64,000 bases of DNA from an uncultured Oscillospiraceae bacterium (GTDB taxonomy: Bacteria; Bacillota; Clostridia; Oscillospirales; Oscillospiraceae), in NCBI GenBank assembly GCA_934512135.1, contig CAKSWT010000005.1, positions 62,001 to 126,000 on the forward strand, written 5' to 3'. Shown one piece after another: positions 52,560 to 61,754 of the stretch (its first letter is position 1; the number at the start of each line of letters is the position of its first letter). The notes below the pieces were generated by a model. It was not told where the DNA came from. It did not search any database and saw only the letters and a list, made by a program, of their open reading frames with translations. The translations under genes were made by a program, and so were the position numbers.

Positions 52560-53714
52560 ATGGTCATCATCCATGCGTATATTGATCCCGTGGTGGGTCA
52601 GCCAATCCAGGACGGCTTCCTGCGCTTCGGCGAGACCATTGAGGCCATGGGCCCCATGGAGCACTATGTGCCGGTGCCGGGAGAGACGTGCTTCGATGCC
52701 CGGGGGCGGTGGCTGCTGCCGGGGCTGGTGGACATTCACACTCATTTAGGACTGTTTGGCGACAGTGTGGGCTTTGAGGCGGAGGACTGCAACGAGTTGG
52801 GGGATCCCATTACGCCGCAGCTTCGGGTCATTGATGCTATCAACCCCATGGACCGGAGCTTTCAGGAGGCCCGGGAGGCGGGAATCACGTCGGTGGCGGT
52901 GGCCCCCGGTTCCTCCAACCCCATTGCCGGGCAGATTGCGGCCATCCACACCTGGGGACGGCGAATTGACGATATGATTCTCCGGGCGCCTCTGGCCATG
53001 AAATTTGCCCTGGGAGAGAATCCGAAACGGGACTACCACAGCCGGAATGAAAACCCGGTGACCCGTATGGGCACTGCGGCGATGATTCGCCAGGCGCTGC
53101 TGGAGGCGAGACAGTACGGACAGAAGCAGCAGGCGGCCCGGGAGAATCCCTGTCTGGAGCCGCCGGAGTTTCAGATGAAGCACGAGGCACTGCTGCCGGT
53201 GCTGCGGGGAGAGATCCAGGCCCATTTCCATGCGCTGCGGCTGGATGATATATTTACGGCCATGCGGATCTCTCGGGAGTTTGGGCTGGATTATGTGATC
53301 ATTCACGGGACGGACGCCCACCTGGCGGCGGACATCATGGCCCAGGAGGGCACCAGAATCGTAACCGGACCAAACCTGACGGACCGGGGAAAGCCGGAAC
53401 AGCGAAATATGACCTTCGCAGGTGTGGCAGCGCTCCGCAAGGCGGGGGTGCTGTGCGCCGTATGCACGGACCACCCGGAGACACCCCTGCAATATCTGCC
53501 GCTGTGCGGAGCACTGGCGGAGAAGAACGGCCTGGGACACCGGGAGGCCCTGGAGGCCATCACCATCCAGCCGGCCAGAATTGCGGGACTGGATCGGGAA
53601 ATCGGCTCCCTGGAGCCGGGGAAACGGGCGGATTTGGCGCTGTTTGACGGGGATCCGCTGGTACTGACCAGCCGGTGCCAGGGGGTATGGATTCAAGGAA
53701 GGAAGTGCGTATAA
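52560..53714 (+). CDS. Amidohydrolase, imidazolonepropionase-like
   Basis: 384 aa. Metal motif LVDIHTHLG, then IQAHFHALRLDD (His), DYVIIHGTDAHL (His) and CAVCTDHPETP (Asp): the full amidohydrolase metal set. C-terminal IGSLEPGKRADLALFDGDPL is typical. Family members hydrolyse cyclic amides or related C-N bonds. AAAAGGAG precedes ATG 52560. The fumarase alpha gene begins at the very next base after the stop, so they are cotranscribed. The substrate is unknown. Confidence 0.83.
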   Translation: MVIIHAYIDPVVGQPIQDGFLRFGETIEAMGPMEHYVPVPGETCFDARGRWLLPGLVDIHTHLGLFGDSVGFEAEDCNELGDPITPQLRVIDAINPMDRSFQEAREAGITSVAVAPGSSNPIAGQIAAIHTWGRRIDDMILRAPLAMKFALGENPKRDYHSRNENPVTRMGTAAMIRQALLEARQYGQKQQAARENPCLEPPEFQMKHEALLPVLRGEIQAHFHALRLDDIFTAMRISREFGLDYVIIHGTDAHLAADIMAQEGTRIVTGPNLTDRGKPEQRNMTFAGVAALRKAGVLCAVCTDHPETPLQYLPLCGALAEKNGLGHREALEAITIQPARIAGLDREIGSLEPGKRADLALFDGDPLVLTSRCQGVWIQGRKCV

Positions 53715-54557
53715 ATGCGTGAGGTGTCATGTGCGGATATTGCGGCACTGGTGGAGCGGCTCTGCGTTCAGGCGGCTACGGTGTTGCCGGAGGATCTGTG
53801 CCGGTGTATTGAGACGGCAAAGGAGCGGGAGGAAAGCCCGGTGGGCCGGGGGATCCTTCAGGATATTGCGGACAACTTTCATCTGGCCCGGGAGCGGGGA
53901 ATTCCCATTTGCCAGGACACGGGCATGGCAGTGGTATTTGTGCGGCTGGGCCAGGAGGTCCACCTCACTGGGGGTGGCCTCCGGGAGGCGGTGGATCTGG
54001 GGGTCCGAAAGGGCTACGTCAACGGGCGGCTGCGCTGCTCCGTGGTGGGGGATCCGCTGCGGCGAGAGAACACCGGAGACAATACCCCTGCGGTGCTCCA
54101 TGTGGAGCTGGTGGAAGGCGAGGAATGTACCATCACCGTTGCGCCCAAGGGCTTTGGCAGCGAGAACATGAGCGCCATGAAGATGTTCACCCCGGCGGCT
54201 ACCCGAGAGGATGTGGAGGACTGGATTGCCTCCTGCGTGGATCAGGCGGGGAGCAATCCCTGCCCACCGGTGATTGTCGGGGTGGGCCTTGGAGGAACCA
54301 TTGAGCAGTGTGCCCTGGAGGCCAAAAAGGCGCTGCTGATGCCCATGGACCAGCCGAATCCAGACGCATATTACGAAGATATGGAGCGAAGCACCCTGGA
54401 GAAGATCAACGCCCTGGGCATCGGTCCCCAGGGAATGGGAGGCAGAATAACGGCGCTGGGCGTCCACATCCGGCCTACGGCAACCCATATCGCAGGGCTT
54501 CCCTGTGTGGTGAATATGAGCTGCCATGTGACGAGGCATGCGGCCGGAAGCCTGTAA
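53715..54557 (+). CDS. Fe-S fumarate hydratase / tartrate dehydratase alpha subunit
   Basis: 280 aa. Family motifs PICQDTGMAVVF, FGSENMSAMKMF, VGVGLGGTIEQC and IGPQGMGGRITA; cluster cysteines in PICQDTG, NPCPP and MSCHVTRH. This is the N-terminal (alpha) half of class I fumarases, which hydrate fumarate to malate with a [4Fe-4S] cluster. The beta subunit normally follows directly but is absent; the next gene is rimP after a new promoter. Tartrate dehydratase is an alternative. Confidence 0.87.
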   Translation: MREVSCADIAALVERLCVQAATVLPEDLCRCIETAKEREESPVGRGILQDIADNFHLARERGIPICQDTGMAVVFVRLGQEVHLTGGGLREAVDLGVRKGYVNGRLRCSVVGDPLRRENTGDNTPAVLHVELVEGEECTITVAPKGFGSENMSAMKMFTPAATREDVEDWIASCVDQAGSNPCPPVIVGVGLGGTIEQCALEAKKALLMPMDQPNPDAYYEDMERSTLEKINALGIGPQGMGGRITALGVHIRPTATHIAGLPCVVNMSCHVTRHAAGSL

Positions 54558-54604
54558 GCCGGAAAATATGAGCCTTATTTTTTCCAGCTTCTCTGGAAAA
54601 CCCC

Positions 54605-54633
54605 TTGCATCTTGCGGGAAAGGGTGCTATAAT
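54605..54633 (+). promoter_or_regulatory. Sigma-A promoter of the rimP-nusA-infB operon
   Basis: TTGCAT (54605-54610), 17-bp spacer, TATAAT (54628-54633), about 86 bp before rimP. Confidence 0.8.
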
Positions 54634-54657
54634 GGCATTGTAAGTATGGTAGATTGG

Positions 54658-54686
54658 AGAGTGGGCCGGGCGGCCCACTCTTTCTT
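54658..54686 (+). terminator. Leader terminator/attenuator hairpin upstream of rimP
   Basis: AGAGTGGGCCG - GG - CGGCCCACTCT followed by TTCTT, lying between the operon promoter and rimP. It looks like an intrinsic terminator about 20 nt into the transcript, so it may attenuate the nusA operon. Confidence 0.65.
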
Positions 54687-54718
54687 GCTGAATCATGCAA
54701 TTTTCAGGGAGGCAATAT

Positions 54719-55177
54719 ATGAGCAAGAAGATCACACAGCAGGTTTGGGAGCTGGCTCAGCCTGTGGTAGAGAGCTTTGGTCTCCGGCTATGGGACGTGG
54801 AATACGTTCGGGAAGGCGCCGATTGGTTCCTGCGGCTGTACATCGACAAGGATGGGCCGGTGGACATCAATGACTGTGAAAAGGTCTCCCGGGCGATTGA
54901 CCCGCTGCTGGACGAAAAGGACCCGATCCCCGACAGCTATTCTTTTGAGGTTTGCTCCGCCGGATGCGAGCGGGTGCTGAAGCGCCCCGGCGATTTTCAG
55001 CAGTTCCTGGGCAGCAAGGTTCTGGTGAAGCTGTATCGTCCCCGGGAGGGCCGGAAAGAATATGTGGGCGTCCTGAAGGCGTATGCCGACGGCGTGACCA
55101 CGGTGGAGACGGATCAGGGAATCATGGAATTTACGCCGGAAGAGACCGCACTGGTGCGGCTCTATGCCGAGTTTTGA
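54719..55177 (+). CDS. rimP: Ribosome maturation factor RimP
   Basis: 152 aa, the usual length. N-terminal alpha/beta domain (LWDVEYVREGADWFLRLYID, then DINDCEKVSRAIDPLLDE) and a C-terminal Sm-like barrel. It assists 30S subunit assembly. ATG 54719 follows AGGGAGG. First gene of the rimP-nusA-ylxR-ylxQ-infB-rbfA-nrnA-truB-ribF operon; nusA follows 17 bp later. Confidence 0.94.
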   Translation: MSKKITQQVWELAQPVVESFGLRLWDVEYVREGADWFLRLYIDKDGPVDINDCEKVSRAIDPLLDEKDPIPDSYSFEVCSAGCERVLKRPGDFQQFLGSKVLVKLYRPREGRKEYVGVLKAYADGVTTVETDQGIMEFTPEETALVRLYAEF

Positions 55178-55194
55178 ATGGAGGAATCGGAAAA

Positions 55195-56361
55195 ATGAAT
55201 GCCGAAATCATGGGAGCTCTGGAACAGCTGGAGCGGGAAAAGGGCATCCCCAAGGATTATATGCTGGAAAAAATCACCCAGGCCCTGCTGGCCGCCTATA
55301 AAAAGGACCACACCGGCTACACGGAAAATGTGGTGGTGGACATTGTGGACGGGGAGATGAAGCTCTTTGTTCAGAAGGAAGTGGTGGAGGACGTGATGTT
55401 CCCCGGCACGGAAATTTCCATGATGGATGCCCGGAAGCTGGATCCTGCGGCCACAGAGGGAGACGTAATTAACGTGGAAATCGAGGCCAAGCAGTTTGGC
55501 CGGATTGCCGCCCAGACCGCCAAGGGCGTGATTATTCAGGGAATCCGCGAGGCGGAACGGGGGGTTGTCTTTGACAAGTTTAACTCCAAGTCCCATGAGA
55601 TGCTTACCGGAACGGTTCTGCGGATCGAGCCGGATACCGGGGATATGACCATCCAGATTGGTACCGGCTCCGACAAGACCAATGCCCTGCTGGCAGCGGG
55701 GGAGCAGGTGAAGGGCGAGAGCTACACCGAGGGACAGACCATCCGTGTGTATGTGGTAGACGTGCGCCGGAGCAATCACGGTCCCCAGGTCATTGTGTCC
55801 CGGACCCATCCTGGTCTGGTCAAGCGGCTCTTTGAGCTGGAGGTTCCCGAAATCGCCGACGGTACAGTGGAGATTAAGTCCATTGCCAGAGAAGCGGGAA
55901 GCCGCACGAAAATTGCCGTCTGGGCTGCGGACCCGGACATTGACGCCGTGGGTACCTGCGTCGGCCTTCGGGGCGCCCGGGTAGGCGCCGTGGTGGACGA
56001 GCTGGGCGGCGAGAAAATGGACATCATCAAGTATTCTGAGGATCCGGCGGAGTTTGTGGCGGCAGCCCTTTCCCCGGCCAGCGTAATTGAGGTAAAGACC
56101 CAGGCCGGCAGCAAGAACTGCCGTGTGGTGGTGCCGGATGACCAGCTCTCTCTCGCCATCGGCAAGGAGGGGCAGAACGCCCGGCTGGCGGCCCGGCTGA
56201 CCGGCTATAAAATCGACATCAAGTCCCAGAGTGCCGCAGAGGCCCTGGAGCAGGAAGAGGCCCTGGCGCAGGAGGAGAACCTGGAGGAAGAGCTGCTGCT
56301 GGACGACGAGCAGGAGGCCACCCAGGAGACCGCGGCGGCCGACGAGGCACAGCCTGAGTAA
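55195..56361 (+). CDS. nusA: Transcription termination/antitermination protein NusA
   Basis: 388 aa. N-terminal RNA-polymerase-binding domain (about 1-125), S1 domain (about 130-205), then two KH domains (SIAREAGSRTKIAVWA, GLRGARVGAV and IGKEGQNARLAARL). An acidic tail (EEELLLDDEQEAT) replaces the proteobacterial AR repeats, as in other Firmicutes. NusA modulates pausing and intrinsic termination. GAGGAATCGG precedes the ATG. Confidence 0.96.
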   Translation: MNAEIMGALEQLEREKGIPKDYMLEKITQALLAAYKKDHTGYTENVVVDIVDGEMKLFVQKEVVEDVMFPGTEISMMDARKLDPAATEGDVINVEIEAKQFGRIAAQTAKGVIIQGIREAERGVVFDKFNSKSHEMLTGTVLRIEPDTGDMTIQIGTGSDKTNALLAAGEQVKGESYTEGQTIRVYVVDVRRSNHGPQVIVSRTHPGLVKRLFELEVPEIADGTVEIKSIAREAGSRTKIAVWAADPDIDAVGTCVGLRGARVGAVVDELGGEKMDIIKYSEDPAEFVAAALSPASVIEVKTQAGSKNCRVVVPDDQLSLAIGKEGQNARLAARLTGYKIDIKSQSAAEALEQEEALAQEENLEEELLLDDEQEATQETAAADEAQPE

Positions 56362-56411
56362 AAGCCCCTTCCCCATTTGACATAAGAACCATTTTTCTGA
56401 AGAGGTGCGCT

Positions 56412-56681
56412 ATGAAAAAAATCCCTATGCGACAGTGTGTGGGCTGCCGGGAAATGAAACCGAAAAAGGAGTTGGTCCGGGTGGTGAAGTCTCCCACGGG
56501 AGAGATTGCCATGGACCTTCGGGGCAAAGCACCGGGCCGCGGCGCATATGTGTGCCGGAACCTGGAGTGCCTGCGGAAGGCCATCCGCTCAAAGGCTCTG
56601 GAGCGGGGATTTTCAACTGCCATCCCCCAGGAGGTCTACGACCGCCTGCTGAAAGAATTGGAGGCGGAACCTGATGCTTGA
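56412..56681 (+). CDS. ylxR: YlxR / RnpM family RNA-binding protein
   Basis: 89 aa, DUF448. Motifs MRQCVGCREMKPKKELVRVV and KAPGRGAYVCRN...C. The family is an RNA-binding protein of the nusA operon, reported to modulate RNase P in Bacillus. GAAGAGG precedes the ATG. It overlaps ylxQ by 8 bp, so translation is coupled. Confidence 0.92.
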   Translation: MKKIPMRQCVGCREMKPKKELVRVVKSPTGEIAMDLRGKAPGRGAYVCRNLECLRKAIRSKALERGFSTAIPQEVYDRLLKELEAEPDA

Positions 56682-57084
56682 AAAGGCCCTCGGCCTTCTG
56701 GCCATTGCGCAGAAGGGCGGTAATCTGGAGATCGGCGAAGAGCCGGTGGGAACGGCGGCCCACGGAGGAAAGGCGAGGCTCATCATCCTCGCTTCCGATG
56801 CCGCAGACCACACCCAACGCAGAGCCAGGTCCTATGGGTCCCTCCATGAGACCCCCATTGTGACGCTGGAGACGGATAAGCAGACGCTGGGCAGTGTATT
56901 TGGCCGCAGCTCGGTGGCCATGGCGACACTGACGGATGTGTTCCTGGCCAAGGCGTTTTTGGAGCGCCTGGAGGACCGGGAGCGCTATGCCCAGCAGCTG
57001 GCGGCAGTGACGGAGAAAGCGGCCGTTATGGCAAAGCGCAAACGGGAGAAGCCGCGGCGCAGTCGGAAAAAAGGAACGAGATAG
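56674..57084 (+). CDS. ylxQ: YlxQ-like L7Ae-family protein
   Basis: 136 aa. L7Ae/L30e fold in residues 1-95 (LLAIAQKGGNLEIGEEPV, ARLIILASDAADHT, TDKQTLGSVFGRSSVA), then a basic tail (AKRKREKPRRSRKKG) that should bind RNA. The tail makes it longer than Bacillus YlxQ. It is placed between ylxR and infB, the conserved order. Confidence 0.9.
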   Translation: MLEKALGLLAIAQKGGNLEIGEEPVGTAAHGGKARLIILASDAADHTQRRARSYGSLHETPIVTLETDKQTLGSVFGRSSVAMATLTDVFLAKAFLERLEDRERYAQQLAAVTEKAAVMAKRKREKPRRSRKKGTR

Positions 57085-57101
57085 AATTTGGAGGTGGCTC
57101 T

Positions 57102-59558
57102 ATGAGCAGTTTTGTGAAATATAAGATTCGTGAGGTCGCAAAGGATTTTGACCTGCCCCCCAAGACCGTGGTGGGCCTGGTCGGAGAATATTTTGAGGCG
57201 CCCAAGTCCAGCGCTCAGGTGCTGACGGACGAGCAGCTGAATGTGGTGTTTGACCGGATTACCCGGGATCATCAGATTGATTCCATTGAGGAGGTATTCG
57301 CAGCGGCGAAGCCTGCGCAGCCCGATGAGCCGGAGCTGCTGGTGGTGGAGGATGCCCCGGCCCAGCCGGAGGCGAAGCCTCAGGCCCGTCCCCAGGGCGG
57401 TCAGCAGCCCCAGGGCAATCGTCTGCAGGGGGGCGCTCAGGCCACCACACGGCCCCAGACCGGCAGCCGGCAGAATACCGGCCGGCCGCAGCAGGGGGCT
57501 CGTCCCCAGGGCGGTCAGCAGGGAGCCCGTCCCGGACAGCCCGCAGCGTCTGCCGGGGCCCAGGACCAGCAGCCTAAGCGCAAAAAGGAGCGCCGGGTGG
57601 TGGATACCTCCCGGGTGGTGGTGAATGCGGAGCGTTTTGATGACCGGGTGGATGCCCTGGTGCCGGAGCGCGCCCAGAAGTACACCAACAAAAAAGAGCG
57701 CGTGGGCAACAAGAACAACAAGAAGCGGGGCAACTTCGGGACGAAGCGCCGGGACGAGGAGCAGGAGAAGATGCGCCGGCTCCAACTGGAGATTGCCAAG
57801 AAGGCCCCGGTGAAGGTGCTGATTCCCGACGAGATCAGCGTAGGGGAGCTGGCGTCCCGAATGAAAAAGACCGGGGCAGAGGTGGTCAAGTGCCTGATTA
57901 AGAACGGCATTATGGCCTCTGTTTCCGAGGTCATTGACTTTGACACCGCGGCAATCATTGCCGAGGAAATGGGCTGCAAGGTGGAGAAGGAGATCATTGT
58001 CACCACCGAGGAGCGGCTGATTAATGACCATGTGGACACCGAGGAGGAGCTGGAGAACCGTCCCCCTGTGGTGGTGGTTATGGGCCACGTTGACCACGGC
58101 AAGACGTCCCTGCTGGATGCGGTTCGGAAAAGCCATGTGGCGGCCGGTGAAGCCGGCGGCATTACCCAGGCCATCGGCGCCTATCAGGTGGAAGTGGGCG
58201 GCAATGTAATCACCTTCCTGGACACCCCCGGCCATGAGGCGTTTACCTCCATGCGTGCCCGGGGCGCCATGTGCACCGATATTGCAATCCTGGTGGTGGC
58301 GGCAGACGACGGCATTATGCCCCAGACGGTGGAGTCCATCAACCACGCCAAGGCCGCAGAAATTCCCATTATTGTGGCCATCAACAAGATGGATCTGCCC
58401 GGCGCCAACCCGGACCGTATTAAGCAGGAGATCATGAAGTACGACCTGATTCCTGAGGAATACGGCGGAGACACCATTATGTGCCCCATTTCCGCCAAAA
58501 CGGGCATGGGCATCCAGGAGCTGCTGGAGATGGTGGTTCTGGCCGCTGAAATGCGGGAGCTGAAGGCCAATCCCAACCGGGAGGCCTCCGGTACGGTGAT
58601 TGAGGCACGACTGGATAAGGGCCGCGGCCCGGTGGCTACGCTGCTGGTGCAGAACGGCACCCTGAATCAGGGAGACGTAATCATTGCCGGTACAGCGGTG
58701 GGCCGTGTTCGGGCGATGACGGATTATCGCGGCAAGGCCATGAAAAAGGCCGGTCCCTCTGTGCCGGTGGAGATCATCGGTATGGCGGAGGTCCCCCAGG
58801 CGGGAGATACCTTCAATGCGGTGGCAGACGAGCGCATGGCTCGCCAGTTGGCCGAGGAGCGGAAGCAGGCGGAGAAGGACTCCAAGGTTAAAAGCCTCAC
58901 CGGCTCCGTCACCCTGGAAAATCTCTTTGCCCAGATGCAGGAGGGCAGCATGAAAGAGCTGAATATCATCGTCAAGGCCGATGTTCAGGGCTCCGCGGAG
59001 GCGGTGAAGGCCAGCCTTCAGAAGCTGTCCAATGACGAGGTCCGGGTGAAGGTGATCCACTCCGGCGTAGGCGCCGTCAACGAGTCCGACGTGCTGCTGG
59101 CCTCTACCTCCAGCGCCATTATCGTGGGCTTTAATGTGCGTCCTGACAGCACTGCGGCTGCCAGTGCGGCCCGCAGCGGCGTGGAAATCCGCACCTATCG
59201 GGTCATCTACGAGTGCATCGAGGAGATCGAAAAGGCCATGAAGGGCATGCTGGATCCCAAGTTCAGAGAGGCTGTGATCGGTCACGCCACAGTGCGTCAG
59301 GTCTACAAGGTCTCCTCTGTGGGAACCGTGGCAGGCTGCTATGTGAACGACGGACGGATTGAGCGCAACGGCTCTGTCCGTGTGGTCCGTGACGGCATTG
59401 TGGTCTATGACGGCGCCCTGGGCTCTCTGCAGCGGTTTAAGGATTCCGTCAAGGAGGTCACGGCGGGCTTTGAGTGCGGCATGACCATAGAGAAATACAA
59501 CGACATCAAAGAGGACGACGTCTTTGAGTGCTACATTATGGAGCAGATCAAGGAGTAA
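57102..59558 (+). CDS. infB: Translation initiation factor IF-2
   Basis: 818 aa. N-terminal IF2N helical domain, a Pro/Gln/Ala/Arg-rich low-complexity segment (about 70-170), a second IF2N region, then the G domain: GHVDHGKT (G1), DTPGHEAF (G3), NKMDLPGA (G4), followed by domains II, III and the fMet-tRNA-binding C2. It brings fMet-tRNA to the 30S subunit. GGAGG precedes the ATG. Confidence 0.97.
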   Translation: MSSFVKYKIREVAKDFDLPPKTVVGLVGEYFEAPKSSAQVLTDEQLNVVFDRITRDHQIDSIEEVFAAAKPAQPDEPELLVVEDAPAQPEAKPQARPQGGQQPQGNRLQGGAQATTRPQTGSRQNTGRPQQGARPQGGQQGARPGQPAASAGAQDQQPKRKKERRVVDTSRVVVNAERFDDRVDALVPERAQKYTNKKERVGNKNNKKRGNFGTKRRDEEQEKMRRLQLEIAKKAPVKVLIPDEISVGELASRMKKTGAEVVKCLIKNGIMASVSEVIDFDTAAIIAEEMGCKVEKEIIVTTEERLINDHVDTEEELENRPPVVVVMGHVDHGKTSLLDAVRKSHVAAGEAGGITQAIGAYQVEVGGNVITFLDTPGHEAFTSMRARGAMCTDIAILVVAADDGIMPQTVESINHAKAAEIPIIVAINKMDLPGANPDRIKQEIMKYDLIPEEYGGDTIMCPISAKTGMGIQELLEMVVLAAEMRELKANPNREASGTVIEARLDKGRGPVATLLVQNGTLNQGDVIIAGTAVGRVRAMTDYRGKAMKKAGPSVPVEIIGMAEVPQAGDTFNAVADERMARQLAEERKQAEKDSKVKSLTGSVTLENLFAQMQEGSMKELNIIVKADVQGSAEAVKASLQKLSNDEVRVKVIHSGVGAVNESDVLLASTSSAIIVGFNVRPDSTAAASAARSGVEIRTYRVIYECIEEIEKAMKGMLDPKFREAVIGHATVRQVYKVSSVGTVAGCYVNDGRIERNGSVRVVRDGIVVYDGALGSLQRFKDSVKEVTAGFECGMTIEKYNDIKEDDVFECYIMEQIKE

Positions 59559-59579
59559 GTCCTGTAAGGAGCGATTATT

Positions 59580-59951
59580 ATGAGTTCCAGCCGAATCGGC
59601 CGAATTAACGAAGAGATCATGCGGGAGCTTAGCTCCGACATCCGAAATCTGAAGGATCCCAGAGTCCAGGGGATGATTAGCATCACCGGGGTGGAGACCG
59701 CCCCGGACCTTCGGACCGCCAAGGTCTATGTCTCCGTGTTTGACAAAAGCCGGAGCCAGGAGGTGCTCAAGGGGCTGAAGTCCGCCGGCGGATACCTTCG
59801 CCGGGAGCTGGGCGCAGCCCTACAGCTCAGATATACCCCGGAGCTGACGTTCCTGGAGGACCACTCCATTGAGCACGGCACGAGAATTTTTGATATTCTT
59901 TCCACCCTGGACATTCCGGAGGACGACCATGACGAACAGGGAAACGATTGA
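59580..59951 (+). CDS. rbfA: Ribosome-binding factor A
   Basis: 123 aa, KH-like fold: SSRIGRINEEIMRELSSDI, DPRVQGMISITGVETAPDL, and LRYTPELTFLEDHSIEHG. It binds the 30S subunit during late 16S processing. It follows infB by 21 bp and overlaps nrnA by 23 bp. Confidence 0.95.
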   Translation: MSSSRIGRINEEIMRELSSDIRNLKDPRVQGMISITGVETAPDLRTAKVYVSVFDKSRSQEVLKGLKSAGGYLRRELGAALQLRYTPELTFLEDHSIEHGTRIFDILSTLDIPEDDHDEQGND

Positions 59952-60879
59952 TTTTCTCGTCGCCCATGACAACTATCTGATTCTGAACCACCGCCGGCCC
60001 GATGGGGACGCGGTGGGCTCCGCAGCGGCGCTGTGCCTAGGTCTGCGGCAGATGGGAAAACAGGCGGCGGTGTGGAAAAATCCGGAGACCACGGAGCGTT
60101 TTCAGCCCTATCTTGCGGGGCTGGAAACGGAGACGGTGCCGGAGCAGGCCACCATCGTCTCGGTGGATCTGGCCACAGAGGGGCTTCTGCCTCTCAACGG
60201 GGCAGACTTTGCCGGGAAAACGGTGCTGTCCATTGACCATCACATGTCCAATGAGGGCTACGCCCAGAGGACCAATGTGCATCCGGAGTGTGCCGCCTGC
60301 GGCGAGCTGTTGCTGGAGATTTTGAAGGGCCTTGGTTCTGTGACCCGGGCCATGGCGGAGGCCCTGTATCTGGCGATATCCACGGATACCGGCTGCTTTC
60401 AGTATTCCAATGTGACCGGGAACACCCTGCGGGCTGCGGCGGAGCTGAAGGACCTGGGAGCCGACACCTATCCCATCAACAAGGTGATGTTCGGCACAAA
60501 GACCATTGCCCGGCTGCGGCTGGAGGCGGCGCTCACCGAGTCTGCGGAGTTCTATGCCGGAGGGCAGGTGTGTGTGTGCTGCCTGAGCCGGCAGATGATG
60601 GCGGAGCTGGGGGCGTCGGAGGACGACGCCGATGACATTTCCGGCTTTCCCCGAGGAATTGCAGGGGTACAGATCGGCGTGATGATCCGGGAGCCCAAGG
60701 AGGGCGGCGCAAAGCTCTCTCTGCGGACCGGGGAGGATTACAACGCCTCGGCCATCTGCGGGGAGCTGGGAGGCGGCGGCCACAAGGCGGCAGCCGGTGC
60801 ATCCGTCTCCGGAGATATGCAGGAGGCCAAGCGCCGGATTCTCCTGGCCATTGCCAAGCATGGCGTGGTGCTGGAATGA
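59929..60879 (+). CDS. nrnA: DHH-family nanoRNase / pAp phosphatase
   Basis: 316 aa. DHH motifs NHRRPDGDAVGSA, VSVDLATEG and LSIDHHMSNEGYA; DHHA1 domain with GGGGHKAAAGASV at the end. NrnA degrades short oligoribonucleotides and dephosphorylates 3'-phosphoadenosine 5'-phosphate. The start at 59929 lies inside the rbfA end, and the stop overlaps truB by 4 bp, so both junctions are translationally coupled. Confidence 0.93.
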   Translation: MTNRETIDFLVAHDNYLILNHRRPDGDAVGSAAALCLGLRQMGKQAAVWKNPETTERFQPYLAGLETETVPEQATIVSVDLATEGLLPLNGADFAGKTVLSIDHHMSNEGYAQRTNVHPECAACGELLLEILKGLGSVTRAMAEALYLAISTDTGCFQYSNVTGNTLRAAAELKDLGADTYPINKVMFGTKTIARLRLEAALTESAEFYAGGQVCVCCLSRQMMAELGASEDDADDISGFPRGIAGVQIGVMIREPKEGGAKLSLRTGEDYNASAICGELGGGGHKAAAGASVSGDMQEAKRRILLAIAKHGVVLE

Positions 60880-61751
60880 ACGGGGTTATAGGAATCGACA
60901 AGCCCCGGGACTGGACCAGCCACGATGTGGTGGCCAAGCTTCGGGGAATCTGTCAGGAGCGGCGCATCGGACACTCCGGGACGCTGGACCCCATGGCCAC
61001 CGGGGTGCTGGTGGTGTTTCTGGGCCGTGCCACCCGGGCAGTGGAGCTGTGCGAAAACGATGAAAAGGAATATGTGGCGGGGTTACAGCTGGGAAGAATC
61101 ACCAATACCCAGGACATCACCGGAGAGACGATCGAAACGCATCCGGTGGACGTGACGGAGGAAACGCTCCGCCGGACCCTGGAGCAGTTTGAGGGAGTCC
61201 AGCAACAGATTCCACCTATGTATTCCGCAGTGAAGATCGGTGGGAAGAAGCTCTACGAGCTGGCCCGAAAGGGACAGAGCGTGGAGCGTAAGCCCCGGGA
61301 GATCACCGTTTCCCGGATGGAGCTGCTGTCCTTTCAGGGGACGGAGGCCCGGCTTCGGGTGCGATGCTCCAAGGGGACCTATGTGCGAACCCTCTGCCAT
61401 GATATTGGGATGACGCTGGGCTGCGGCGGCTGCCTGTCATCTCTGCGAAGGACCATGGCCGGACGGTTTTCCTTGGAGGACTGTGTGACCCTGAAACAGG
61501 TTCAGGCGGCCCGGGAACAGGGGAATCTGGCAGAATTGGTGCGTCCGGTGGACAGCCTGTTCCGAGAGGTCCCGGCGCTGACCCTGGAGGAGCGCTGGAC
61601 GGTCCGCTGTAAAAACGGCGGGGAGATTCCCATGCCCACAGCGGCAGAGGGACCATACCGGGTCTATGGCCCGGGAGGGGAATTCCTGATGCTGGGCCAG
61701 GTCCGGCAGGGGACCCTTCGGACGGTGAAAAGTTTTTTTGAGGTGAAATGA
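60876..61751 (+). CDS. truB: tRNA pseudouridine-55 synthase
   Basis: 291 aa. Catalytic Asp in HSGTLDPMATGVL; KEYVAGLQLGRITNTQD, PPMYSAVKIGGKKLYELAR and VRCSKGTYVRTL are the conserved blocks. It makes pseudouridine 55 in the T-loop. The ATG overlaps the nrnA stop (ATGA). A short C-terminal PUA-like part is present. Confidence 0.95.
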   Translation: MNGVIGIDKPRDWTSHDVVAKLRGICQERRIGHSGTLDPMATGVLVVFLGRATRAVELCENDEKEYVAGLQLGRITNTQDITGETIETHPVDVTEETLRRTLEQFEGVQQQIPPMYSAVKIGGKKLYELARKGQSVERKPREITVSRMELLSFQGTEARLRVRCSKGTYVRTLCHDIGMTLGCGGCLSSLRRTMAGRFSLEDCVTLKQVQAAREQGNLAELVRPVDSLFREVPALTLEERWTVRCKNGGEIPMPTAAEGPYRVYGPGGEFLMLGQVRQGTLRTVKSFFEVK

Positions 61752-61754
61752 CGG

